From Paraglaciecola arctica (lineage in GTDB: Bacteria; Pseudomonadota; Gammaproteobacteria; Enterobacterales; Alteromonadaceae): 59,924 nt of DNA. Below, one piece after another: positions 7,201-14,297 of this stretch. Position 1 is the first letter of the stretch. Each line of letters starts with the position of its first letter. The notes under the pieces are model-generated. The model had not been told where the DNA came from and did not search any database. It was given only the letters and a program-made list of their open reading frames with translations. The translations under genes were made by a program, and so were the position numbers. The DNA lies in assembly GCF_018861065.1 (NCBI RefSeq), contig NZ_JAHKQO010000044.1, forward strand, positions 1-59,924. The letters run 5' to 3'.

Positions 7201-9868
7201 AAATAAAACTAACATGCTGAGACTGCGGATGGTACAAGCCCACCATAAAGCTACTAGCTTGAAGCGCTGTATCCAATTGTTGATGCAGTAACTTAGCAAT
7301 GCTTTCTGTATCAGTAGTTGCCGCGAGGTCACGCCCTACGTCACCTAAAACAAAAATGTCTCGAGTTCTACGTTCAACTTGTGCAGATAAATATCGCTGT
7401 GTCGCTTGATGTTTTTTAACACGACTTGTGTAGAAAGCAAAGGCGAGAAGCAACAGTACCAGAGGGGTCAAAATTTTGAACCATGTAGTTTGATACCATA
7501 ACGGGGGCACAGTTAACGTTAATGTTTGTGGATTAAGGTTCCAGGTGCCATGGTTATTACTGCCAATAACTTCAAAAATATAGGTGCCGGGTTGCATACG
7601 TGCATACGACACTGTATAGCGATCGGTTATATCTCCCCAAGAGTCGTAGTAGTTTACTAAGCGAGTACGATATTGATTGTCTTCGCTGGCATGGTAATCC
7701 AAGGCGGCAAAGGTAATGGTTAATTGTTTATAATCATTCGGAAGCTCAAACGATTCTGGCACTGGAAATATGACGTCTCCATCCACCTCGATACCGGTAA
7801 TTGCAATAGGTGGTATAGTATCGTTGGTGTTTACTGCACTAGGGGCAAAACCTGTTAGGCCATCAATACTACCAAAGTAAATAAAGCCATCAGGCCCCAT
7901 TAATGCTGAACGGGGTAAAAATGTATTACTGTGAATACCATCATTAGTCGTAAAATATTTAAAAACACGTGATTTAGGATTTAGTCGATAAATACCCTTT
8001 GATGTCGCTAACCAAAGGAACCCTTCGCTGTCTTGCACGATAGAAAGAACCGCAAAACCCACACCGTCTAAGTCTAAACTGATGCTTTCAAATTGGTCTG
8101 TAGATGGTGTGTATTTTTCTAAACCCCGATTGGTAGAGAACCAGATGGTATCGTCATCTGTTTGGATGGCGGCGTTTATATGATTGCTGCTCAGTGCATT
8201 GCTTTCGTCGTTGGTACTATAGTTTGTCACTGAATGAGTAGATGAATGTATCTTAAATAAACCCTCGCCTTGGGTACCTACCCAAGCATTGTTTTGTTTG
8301 TCTACGAAAGTGAATTCAGCATCAACCTCGTCTAGAAAGCTTTGAACCTCTTTAGTTTTGGGGTTCCATCGCACAACATGACGATATTTAGCTAAATTCA
8401 ACCATAACCAACCATCAGCATCTACTTCAACCCATTCAACTGTGTTGTTTAGTCCCCCAGCCCAATCTAAAGATACTTCCTCCAAATTGCTCGTCGGCGT
8501 TGCTAAATAATACAGACCGAAATCAGTGCCAAGATATAAACCGTTATTATTATCGTAGCTCATACTATCAATGCGAAGTCGATTTAATTTGTCTAAACTT
8601 TGTTGGGACATGTGTGGTGTAAATTTTGAAGTACCGTCAAAATTGACCAAACTTCTGCCTGTGCCCAACCACATTTCTCCATTGGGCTTTTGAACCATTG
8701 AAATTATCTGGGAAAAAAGACCAGACAACATTTCACTACTTAGAATATCAGTCCAACCTTGAAAGTGAGGGGGCTTTAAGAAAACCTTTTTGATACCAGA
8801 GTAGCGCGTGGCGGCCCAAAGAAGCCCTGAAGATTCCACCAACACTTGACGTACATCGCGGTTTTCCAATAGTGCCCAATCGCCATTATCAGCAGCAGGT
8901 TCAAAAGCGGCTTTTCTAGTATCAAATTTAAAAATGCCAGCGAAGGTTGAAAGTAATAGAACGTCCTCATAGGGCGTAATCTTGGTAATACTTGGAATTG
9001 TGCTGGCGGGGAACGCTATAGGTGAATAGCGATTTAAACTAGGGTAAAAACGACCAAAGCTGTTGCGAGTGGCTAGCCAAATAGCACCTTTGTCGTCAAT
9101 ATAAATTGATCTAACCTCGGGGTGGTCCAATCCTTCTGCTGAATCGCCAAAGCGCTCAAATTGCTGTGAGGAGTGATTTTTTTTATAAAGTCCTTCAGAG
9201 GTGCCTACCCAAATGTTGCTATTTGGGTCTTCTGCAATACTCCATACTCGATTGTGTCCGAGAGTAGATTCATCATTAGGTTTGTGTACATAACGAACAA
9301 AGGTGTCATCGACATCATTGTACAGGTTTAGGCCGCCACCATTAGTACCAATCCATACTTGGCCAGAGCGAGACTCGAAGATAGCTTGAATTTTATTACC
9401 TCCTAAAGTGGATGGATTGGCGTTGTCGTGTAAATAGTGTTTGAAGTTTTGTGTTTTACGTTGATAAAGATTTAATCCTCCGCCCCACGTGCCAACCCAC
9501 AATCTATTTTTCTTGTCGATTAACATTGCCCCCACGCTGTTATTAGATAACGATGATGAGACGTCCTTATCGTGTCGAAATGAAATGAAGTTATAACCGT
9601 CGTAGCGTTTCACCCCATCGGCTGTACCAAACCAAATAAAGCCTTGTTCGTCTTTCGCAACGTCGTAAACTTGAGGGTTTAGTAGGCCATCATGAAGGGA
9701 CAGGCTTTCAATTTTTTGTTGGCTATATACTGGCAGCAAAACACAAAAAAATAGCAATAGTGTAGTAATTGTCCGTATGATTTTTAAAGAGCCATGACGA
9801 AGTAGTGTGTTCAGATCTTTAATGTTTAAAACCATGTTGCTTGCTGGAATAGGATTGCGATCACACAT
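4232..9868 (-). CDS. Giant hybrid histidine kinase with periplasmic propeller sensor
   Basis: A one-protein phosphorelay of about 1,878 residues. Order: signal/anchor (about 30-50); two-component-propeller (Reg_prop) repeats to about 680 with GFIWFGTADGVKRYDGY-type blades; Y_Y_Y domain (about 690-785); one membrane helix near 795-813; GAF (about 850-985); PAS/PAC (about 1005-1125); HisKA with SHEIRTP, phospho-His near 1160; HATPase with DNGIGM and GGTGLGLAI; two receiver domains with LMDRKMPEMDG (near 1444) and LMDCQMPVMDG (near 1590); and an HPt domain with HTMKG near 1740. Such sensors read periplasmic ligands, often oligosaccharides in Bacteroidetes. The ATG at 9868 is chosen over TTG 9871 because AGGG, within the preceding stop codon, is well placed. 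It lies 10 bp after an HD-GYP gene, its likely output partner. Confidence 0.93.
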   Translation of the reverse strand: MCDRNPIPASNMVLNIKDLNTLLRHGSLKIIRTITTLLLFFCVLLPVYSQQKIESLSLHDGLLNPQVYDVAKDEQGFIWFGTADGVKRYDGYNFISFRHDKDVSSSLSNNSVGAMLIDKKNRLWVGTWGGGLNLYQRKTQNFKHYLHDNANPSTLGGNKIQAIFESRSGQVWIGTNGGGLNLYNDVDDTFVRYVHKPNDESTLGHNRVWSIAEDPNSNIWVGTSEGLYKKNHSSQQFERFGDSAEGLDHPEVRSIYIDDKGAIWLATRNSFGRFYPSLNRYSPIAFPASTIPSITKITPYEDVLLLSTFAGIFKFDTRKAAFEPAADNGDWALLENRDVRQVLVESSGLLWAATRYSGIKKVFLKPPHFQGWTDILSSEMLSGLFSQIISMVQKPNGEMWLGTGRSLVNFDGTSKFTPHMSQQSLDKLNRLRIDSMSYDNNNGLYLGTDFGLYYLATPTSNLEEVSLDWAGGLNNTVEWVEVDADGWLWLNLAKYRHVVRWNPKTKEVQSFLDEVDAEFTFVDKQNNAWVGTQGEGLFKIHSSTHSVTNYSTNDESNALSSNHINAAIQTDDDTIWFSTNRGLEKYTPSTDQFESISLDLDGVGFAVLSIVQDSEGFLWLATSKGIYRLNPKSRVFKYFTTNDGIHSNTFLPRSALMGPDGFIYFGSIDGLTGFAPSAVNTNDTIPPIAITGIEVDGDVIFPVPESFELPNDYKQLTITFAALDYHASEDNQYRTRLVNYYDSWGDITDRYTVSYARMQPGTYIFEVIGSNNHGTWNLNPQTLTLTVPPLWYQTTWFKILTPLVLLLLAFAFYTSRVKKHQATQRYLSAQVERRTRDIFVLGDVGRDLAATTDTESIAKLLHQQLDTALQASSFMVGLYHPQSQHVSFIFSMIDGRQIQPSSVKSNQSNDPIAWTMNNKKEFIAQTTEQWEQVGIDPSLSLNGEHTQSAVCQPLMAGNSLLGVVAIHANTPKAFDTSQINIFRIASSFASVAISNSLSFEELAEAEQRLELAMTGANAGTWEWDPESDTLITNAVWASMLGYSKDKLSEQYGVDSNLLNFLIHPDDKDKCELELKKHLLNETHDYRCEYRVRCADGAYKWVLSVGRAIREHSDTHSLKVFGIHLDVNTAKAMETALKEAKDKAESATQAKSDFLSNMSHEIRTPMNTIIGMSHLALQTQLNQKQQNYIVKVHKSAELLLGIINDILDFSKIEAGRLDIEEVPFEFDEVLENMSNSIAIKADEKGIELYFDIDKDVPKTLIGDPLRLGQVLLNLGNNAVKFSKENGEIILTVKLANSDIKHCCIEFSVADNGIGMTPEQKSKLFQSFSQADSSITRKYGGTGLGLAISKDLVELMGGKIWVESEVDMGSQFCFTTNLGYKQKSQGHLEHDIKPELNILVVDDSETAREVFHKQLSSFGIQHQMVRSGKEALSLLELQQHTQPFDLILMDRKMPEMDGLETVARIRSSSSMTYQPKIIVMTAFNNKDIEEETNQLNIESALTKPVTASTLLETISRSVGINKVSKTTLKNATEKSFFNQALSGLHLLLVEDNELNQELACELLHAVGIKTTLAENGQVALSLIEEQSFDGILMDCQMPVMDGYTATREIRKQPKYQHLPIIAMTANVMSDDIAEVRACGMDAHIAKPINVRGMYETLTHILAPNQVHAIVETNEADEVSQIDFPVDTLNGIDIKKGLSSTNYNAELYQKHLLKFAEKYRQFADTLDIHDEENSSTDTTRNIHTMKGLAGSIGAQALYQDAEALELARKADFGSDKAMAVMLNSLALVISSIDSASAQLSSTETYLNDSVDLTTFKATLEQLRGLLDDYDTGAIDVLEELLKNTNGLSPDVMKELKNTEKALRQYDFDSAISHTNALTEVL

Positions 9869-9878
9869 CAATAGTACC

Positions 9879-10922
9879 CTAACTGTGTAGTTCGAATGAC
9901 TCGTCGCTGAAACGTGCCTGAATATCTCTTACCTTTTCTATACACTCTAGAAATAATGGAACTAGATTTGGGTCGAAGTGTTTACCGGATTCGGACTTAA
10001 TAAGTGCGAGTGAACGCTCTTCGCTCCATGCCTTTTTGTAAGGACGCTCACTGGTTAATGCGTCAAAAACATCTGTAATTGCTACGATACGTGCCGAAAG
10101 AGGGATCGCCTCACCCTTCAGACCTTGGGGGTAACCACTTCCATCCCATTTTTCATGATGGTTCAGCGCAATGTCTCTTGCCATGTTCAATAAAGGCTCA
10201 TCGCTATCGCCAATAATTTCGCCTCCAAATTGGGAGTGCTTTTTCATCACTTCCCACTCTTGTGGATCTAATTTTCCAGGTTTAAGGAGTATTGAATCCG
10301 GTATACCTATCTTTCCCACATCATGCATAGGGGCAGCGTTATGAAGAAGATCAATCCACTCATTAGAAACATCGAGCTTTTCGGCTAAAAATTTACTGAA
10401 GTAACTCATGCGAATAACATGCATACCGGTTTCGTTGTCTTTATATTCCGCGGCTTTACCTAATCGTCGAATCACCTCGAGTCGAGTATGGTGCAAGTCT
10501 TCGGTTCGCTTTGCTACGAGCGCTTCTAGATGTCGAGCTTGGTCATAAAGCGCAATTTGGGCATTCACCCTAGATACAACGATAGGGGGGCTTATAGGCT
10601 TAGCAATATAATCTGCTGCGCCCAGATCGAAACCTTTTTGCTCGTCTTCAATCTCGCTTTTTGCAGTAACAAAAATAATGGGAATGGCGGCGGTAGAAAC
10701 ATTGCTCTTTAGCTGTCGACAAACTTCGTACCCATCTAGATCAGGCATCATAACGTCTAGAAGTATTATGTCTGGTTTACTTTTACCCTGCGCTATTTTA
10801 ATAGCCAATGCACCGTTCATGGCAGCTTTGACTTTAAAATACGGACTAAGTACTGCTGATAGTAGATCGATATTTTCTGGTGTATCGTCGACAACCAAAA
10901 CGGTTTTCTTTTCTCCTAGCAA
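9879..10922 (-). CDS. Response regulator with HD-GYP domain (c-di-GMP phosphodiesterase)
   Basis: 347 residues: a receiver domain (about 6-125, acidic pocket VVDD, phospho-Asp56 in LLDVMMPDLDG), a linker helix, and an HD-GYP domain with MHDVGKIGIPDSIL and HHEKWDGSGYP. The HD and GYP signatures are complete, so hydrolysis of cyclic di-GMP is expected. The start is TTG at 10922, supported by AAGGAGAG seven bases upstream; no nearby ATG is better. It is first in an operon with the giant hybrid kinase, whose two receivers and HPt domain could relay phosphate to it. This suggests ligand-controlled c-di-GMP turnover affecting motility or attachment. Confidence 0.93.
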   Translation of the reverse strand: MLGEKKTVLVVDDTPENIDLLSAVLSPYFKVKAAMNGALAIKIAQGKSKPDIILLDVMMPDLDGYEVCRQLKSNVSTAAIPIIFVTAKSEIEDEQKGFDLGAADYIAKPISPPIVVSRVNAQIALYDQARHLEALVAKRTEDLHHTRLEVIRRLGKAAEYKDNETGMHVIRMSYFSKFLAEKLDVSNEWIDLLHNAAPMHDVGKIGIPDSILLKPGKLDPQEWEVMKKHSQFGGEIIGDSDEPLLNMARDIALNHHEKWDGSGYPQGLKGEAIPLSARIVAITDVFDALTSERPYKKAWSEERSLALIKSESGKHFDPNLVPLFLECIEKVRDIQARFSDESFELHS

Positions 10923-11257
10923 CCTAAACTCTCCTTTTTACATGCTCGTCTAATGCTACAAATTAAATCTAGCATTATTACAACACATAATAAAAAATGA
11001 TTGATTATTACGGAAGGAGACGGCTATAGATTCGACTTTAGTTTGGATATTAAACTGATGAAATGAAGATTTACAATATTCATCTTAATTTGAGGAATGT
11101 AAATCCATACCTTTATCGCTATTTTTATACGTAACACAATGAGTAGACCATCCACGATAATCAAATTTTGAAATAAACTTAGTTAAAACAATCAGCTATG
11201 ATGTTTGATGTTAATTGCTACGTCGCGAGAAACAGGATTCTTTAGAAGCAGCGAAGC

Positions 11258-11446
11258 GCTCTGTGGTGAATAGTTTTTAATTTTTTAAATTTAGTCTTTG
11301 AATCGGTTGCTGTTAACAACTGACAGGAATGATGATGGGCTGGATTTTATTTTGATGTTGCGACTGTAGATCCCTGCTAAAAGCGTGCAGGGATGACGGA
11401 ATGTGAGGGGGTATTTATCTGCTATTTCTTAGTCATTATTCGTTTC
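11258..11446. repeat. Long dispersed intergenic repeat (modules A, REP, B), copy 2
   Basis: Second copy of the element at 3941-4125, nearly identical through the AT-rich module, the REP hairpin (ATCCCTGC/GCAGGGAT, about 11370-11394) and the TATTTCTTAGTCATT tail. It sits in the 690-bp gap between the HD-GYP gene and the beta-lactamase-fold gene. The remaining gap sequence (10923-11257) is AT-rich and probably carries the promoter of the signalling operon; I see no gene in it. Confidence 0.9.
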
Positions 11447-11501
11447 TAGCTATGAGAAAAACGCAGGTAATTACCAAGACATTCAACGCAATTTACTCAA
11501 G

Positions 11502-11611
11502 ATTAAAATGTCCTCTGTAAATGTTGAGCCATTTCTTTGCTCAGTTCAGCGCAGCTGTGTTTTTCTAGTATCTATTTACTATTCACTGCTTTTTTCTGCA
11601 ACGAACTGCTT
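11502..11611. repeat. Dispersed intergenic repeat, module C, copy 2
   Basis: Matches 1061-1185 through CTCTGTAAATGTTGAGCC, the TTTTTCTAGTATCTATTTACT core and TTCTGCAACGAACTGCTT. It reaches the stop codon of the minus-strand serine hydrolase, just as copy 1 reaches toward hipA. Confidence 0.8.
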
Positions 11612-13218
11612 CACTCAGCCTTTAAAAAGTGCATATCACGCCACTCATGTGAGCTTGAAGTTTTGGTAGAAAAGGGGTGAAGTTTAGCGGCTATAACTTT
11701 GCGCTCAACATCTAACTCAAAATGCATAAAAGCGTCGGAGGCCGCATTTTTATTGTCCCACTCTATTTTGTAGCTGGCATCTTGAAAGGCGCTAAGCGTG
11801 CCGCGTAGATTTGCCATGCGAGAGGAGGTGATGCGAAGCCTATTTGCTTTTTTGTTGGTTGTTTGTTCAGTAATGATAAAGTCACCAAACCATTGATCAC
11901 TATAGGTACCCACCACCTGTTTATTACTAAGTGTGCCTTTGGCCAGCGCTTTTGGGGTGGTGTCGCCTCGGGATAAGTAGGCTTGCTCACGCTCGTCTTG
12001 ATAAGCCACATACTCAGCCACCCAATCTTTTTGTTCGGTATCAATAAACATTTTCAGAACGGTTTGCATAACGGCGCTGCGCGCTCCGTAGTTAGATCCG
12101 TTATTAAGCACTACCACGCCAAGCTCCAATTCTGGAATAAGGGCAACAAAAGCCTGATAGCCCGACAGTGTGCCAGTGTGAGAAATATGTTTATAACCTT
12201 CGTAGTTACTTAAACGCCAGCCAAGGCCGTAGTTACGAAAATAGGTTGAGTCCCATTCGGTATCCGTGTCAGATACACCTAATATGGTGTACGACTGCCA
12301 CATTTTATTTAACTGTTTATTAGAAAACGGTAATTGTTGGCTGCTCTGTGGTTGTTCACTTGTTTCGCTAAGGTCACTAAGCTCATCAGCCATTTTAGCG
12401 TCATTCAATAGCGCGCTGACCCATTTGCTCATTTCTGCGGCGCTGCACACCATGCCACCGGCGGCAGCAGACATTAGCGCGTCACCTTGAATGGCGTTGC
12501 GTGGAATAGGATAAATTCCCTCGCTGTCTCTATGGCCGTAACTCATGGCGCTTTTATTCACCGCAGTTTTGGGCATATCGCCGGCGTAACACTGCATTCC
12601 CAAGGGTTTAAATACGTGTTGGTCAACAAAGTCTTCAAAGCTCTTTCCTGAGATTTTCTCAACAATTTCACCGGCGGTAATGTACAGCACATTGCTGTAT
12701 GCGTAGCGTTGTCTAAATTGATCGCGAGGGGTTAAATAGCGTAAATTTTTGACTACTTCTGCCCGGCTAAAACCGCTAGGCTCAGGCCAGATCATACTGT
12801 CGCCTGCGCCGCCAACTAAGCCACTTTTGTGGGTGAGTAAATCTTCAATGGTAAAATGCTGCGTGGCATAGTCGTCTTGCATTCTAAAATGGGGAAGGTG
12901 GTCGATAACCAAGTCTTTCCAGTCGAGCTTTTCTTGATCAACCAGTACCCCAATGGCTGCGGCTGTGAAGGCCTTGCTAGTAGAAGCTAAGCGAAAGTAA
13001 GTGTTTTTATTCACAGGCAATTGTTTTGCAATGTTGGCTAGGCCAAAGCCTTTTGCATATATCAACTGATTTTGGTGCACAACAGACACGCTCATGCCAG
13101 GAGTATAAAAGGTATCTATGGCGTTTTTCACAGTCGCATCAAGGCTTTGCGGATCCCACTTTGCTGCTGCGCTAGGTACCAGTGCTAATAATATGAAAAT
13201 CAATGTAAAAAACTTCAT
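11611..13218 (-). CDS. Beta-lactamase (class C)-fold serine hydrolase
   Basis: A secreted or periplasmic serine hydrolase of the PF00144 family, which holds AmpC enzymes, D-aminopeptidases and esterases. The ATG at 13218 places a clean signal peptide at the N terminus (MKFFTLIFILLALVPSAAA); an upstream TTG would lengthen it by eight residues. The catalytic SxxK (STSK) is near residues 79-82, the YSN motif in RYAYSNVLYI near 170, and HTG in ISHTGTLSGYQ corresponds to the KTG box. A C-terminal domain of about 130 residues (DUF3471-like lipocalin-type) follows, which is usual for non-AmpC members. Peptidase or esterase activity is more likely than antibiotic resistance. Monocistronic, between repeat-rich gaps. 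Confidence 0.88.
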   Translation of the reverse strand: MKFFTLIFILLALVPSAAAKWDPQSLDATVKNAIDTFYTPGMSVSVVHQNQLIYAKGFGLANIAKQLPVNKNTYFRLASTSKAFTAAAIGVLVDQEKLDWKDLVIDHLPHFRMQDDYATQHFTIEDLLTHKSGLVGGAGDSMIWPEPSGFSRAEVVKNLRYLTPRDQFRQRYAYSNVLYITAGEIVEKISGKSFEDFVDQHVFKPLGMQCYAGDMPKTAVNKSAMSYGHRDSEGIYPIPRNAIQGDALMSAAAGGMVCSAAEMSKWVSALLNDAKMADELSDLSETSEQPQSSQQLPFSNKQLNKMWQSYTILGVSDTDTEWDSTYFRNYGLGWRLSNYEGYKHISHTGTLSGYQAFVALIPELELGVVVLNNGSNYGARSAVMQTVLKMFIDTEQKDWVAEYVAYQDEREQAYLSRGDTTPKALAKGTLSNKQVVGTYSDQWFGDFIITEQTTNKKANRLRITSSRMANLRGTLSAFQDASYKIEWDNKNAASDAFMHFELDVERKVIAAKLHPFSTKTSSSHEWRDMHFLKAE

Positions 13219-13470
13219 AACCAAAGGTCTACTCGCTAACAAATTATGCGTTCAATTGTGCGTAAATTTTTCCGTAAATTCAATCTCTTAGGGACAAAGC
13301 GGTTGAGTTACTATAAATATGAATAAATGGTGCCAGAGCTTTTGGGAGCCCCTGGCAATCTATAGATGAAATGTTGGCTCGATTGTAGGCGTTTGTAATA
13401 TTGCTTTAGCTGCCACCCGGTATCGTTTTAGCAACCTGTTATTTTCACACCTTTAGGCCCATAAATTGGT

Positions 13471-13690
13471 TGATTTTGTCACTGTGGATCCCTGCTAAAA
13501 GCGTGCAGTGATGACGGAATATTTGGGGGATCGTTGTCTGCTATTTTTTGATCTCCTATTGTTTTTCGTAGTATTTTACGAGCTCTGCGTTGAATGTGCT
13601 CTGTGCTTTAAATTCTTTGCGGTGTAGCGGTACTTGTGCTCTTTATTGCTTAACCCTGCTCAACACTGTCTGATTCCGTTTAATTCTGGT
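13471..13690. repeat. Diverged REP-like copy and related intergenic repeat
   Basis: 13471-13517 carries the REP core (GTCACTGTGGATCCCTGCT ... GATGACGG) with one arm altered (CAGTGAT for CAGGGAT). Downstream, 13590-13680 (TTCTTTGCGGTGTAGCG, TGCTTAACCCTGCTCAACAC) resembles 1178-1230. No gene is seen in the 500-bp gap 13219-13722. Confidence 0.7.
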
Positions 13691-13722
13691 TCTAGCAGTA
13701 TTTCCCTGCGGCTTTTCTGAAG

Positions 13723-14223
13723 TTACTCTTCACCCGAATAGCTAATCACTTTATTGGCAACTGAATAAGAAAACCCTTGGCCAATCAAATGTCGCAATGC
13801 TTTTTGTTTGAGTTTTTGATCTTCAATAGGGGATTCCCCGAATTTCTTAATTTTAAGTGCTAGGGCTTTATCTAAATAATCGTCTTCGGTGTTATCTATT
13901 GAATCTAGACATTCATTGATTATTTGGGATGTGAAACCTTTGGCGTAAAGCTTTTGTTTTATTTTATTAGGGCCAATATTCTTTTCTGAGAAACTTTGAG
14001 TCAAACGTTGTGCATAGCGAAGATCATCAACAATGCCTTGTTCGATAAGATAGTTAAGAGCTTCCTGATTAAATGAGGTGTCTTCTTGGAATAGTGTGTT
14101 GGCCTTTTGCATTAAGGTTTTTGCCGTGTAATCGCCATATTTTCCGATTAGCCACAAGAAATACCCTTTGACTCGTTCGTAGGTTATTTCCTTAGGTTTT
14201 TCATCCTGCTTTTTCTTAAACAT
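13723..14223 (-). CDS. recX: RecX-family regulatory protein
   Basis: A 166-residue, strongly helical protein with the three-repeat three-helix layout of RecX: GYFLWLIGKYGDYTAKTLMQKA, then ALNYLIEQGIVDDLRYAQRLTQSF with the hallmark Y/L-DD-RYA motif, then KIKQKLYAKGFTSQIINECL, and a last repeat ending ALRHLIGQGFSYSVANKVI. RecX binds inside RecA filaments and limits their activity. recX normally follows recA, but here no recA is present and the gene sits downstream of a carbohydrate operon, 74 bp after the esterase stop. It may be a second, orphan RecX or the relocated single copy. Confidence 0.85.
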   Translation of the reverse strand: MFKKKQDEKPKEITYERVKGYFLWLIGKYGDYTAKTLMQKANTLFQEDTSFNQEALNYLIEQGIVDDLRYAQRLTQSFSEKNIGPNKIKQKLYAKGFTSQIINECLDSIDNTEDDYLDKALALKIKKFGESPIEDQKLKQKALRHLIGQGFSYSVANKVISYSGEE

Positions 14224-14297
14224 GTTTCAGCGCTGTGATTTTACTTTGGCTTCAAAGTGCTAATAATAGAGTTAATCGCGGTAACAATAAAATGAAT

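Noticed and set aside
4898-7220. Several plus-strand frames opposite the hybrid kinase
   Set aside because: They are antisense shadows of a long gene whose domains are continuous on the minus strand.
11611-13218. Antibiotic-resistance AmpC beta-lactamase
   Set aside because: The serine motifs fit, but the extra C-terminal domain and the HTG (not KTG) box place it with the broad beta-lactamase-fold hydrolases; resistance cannot be claimed.
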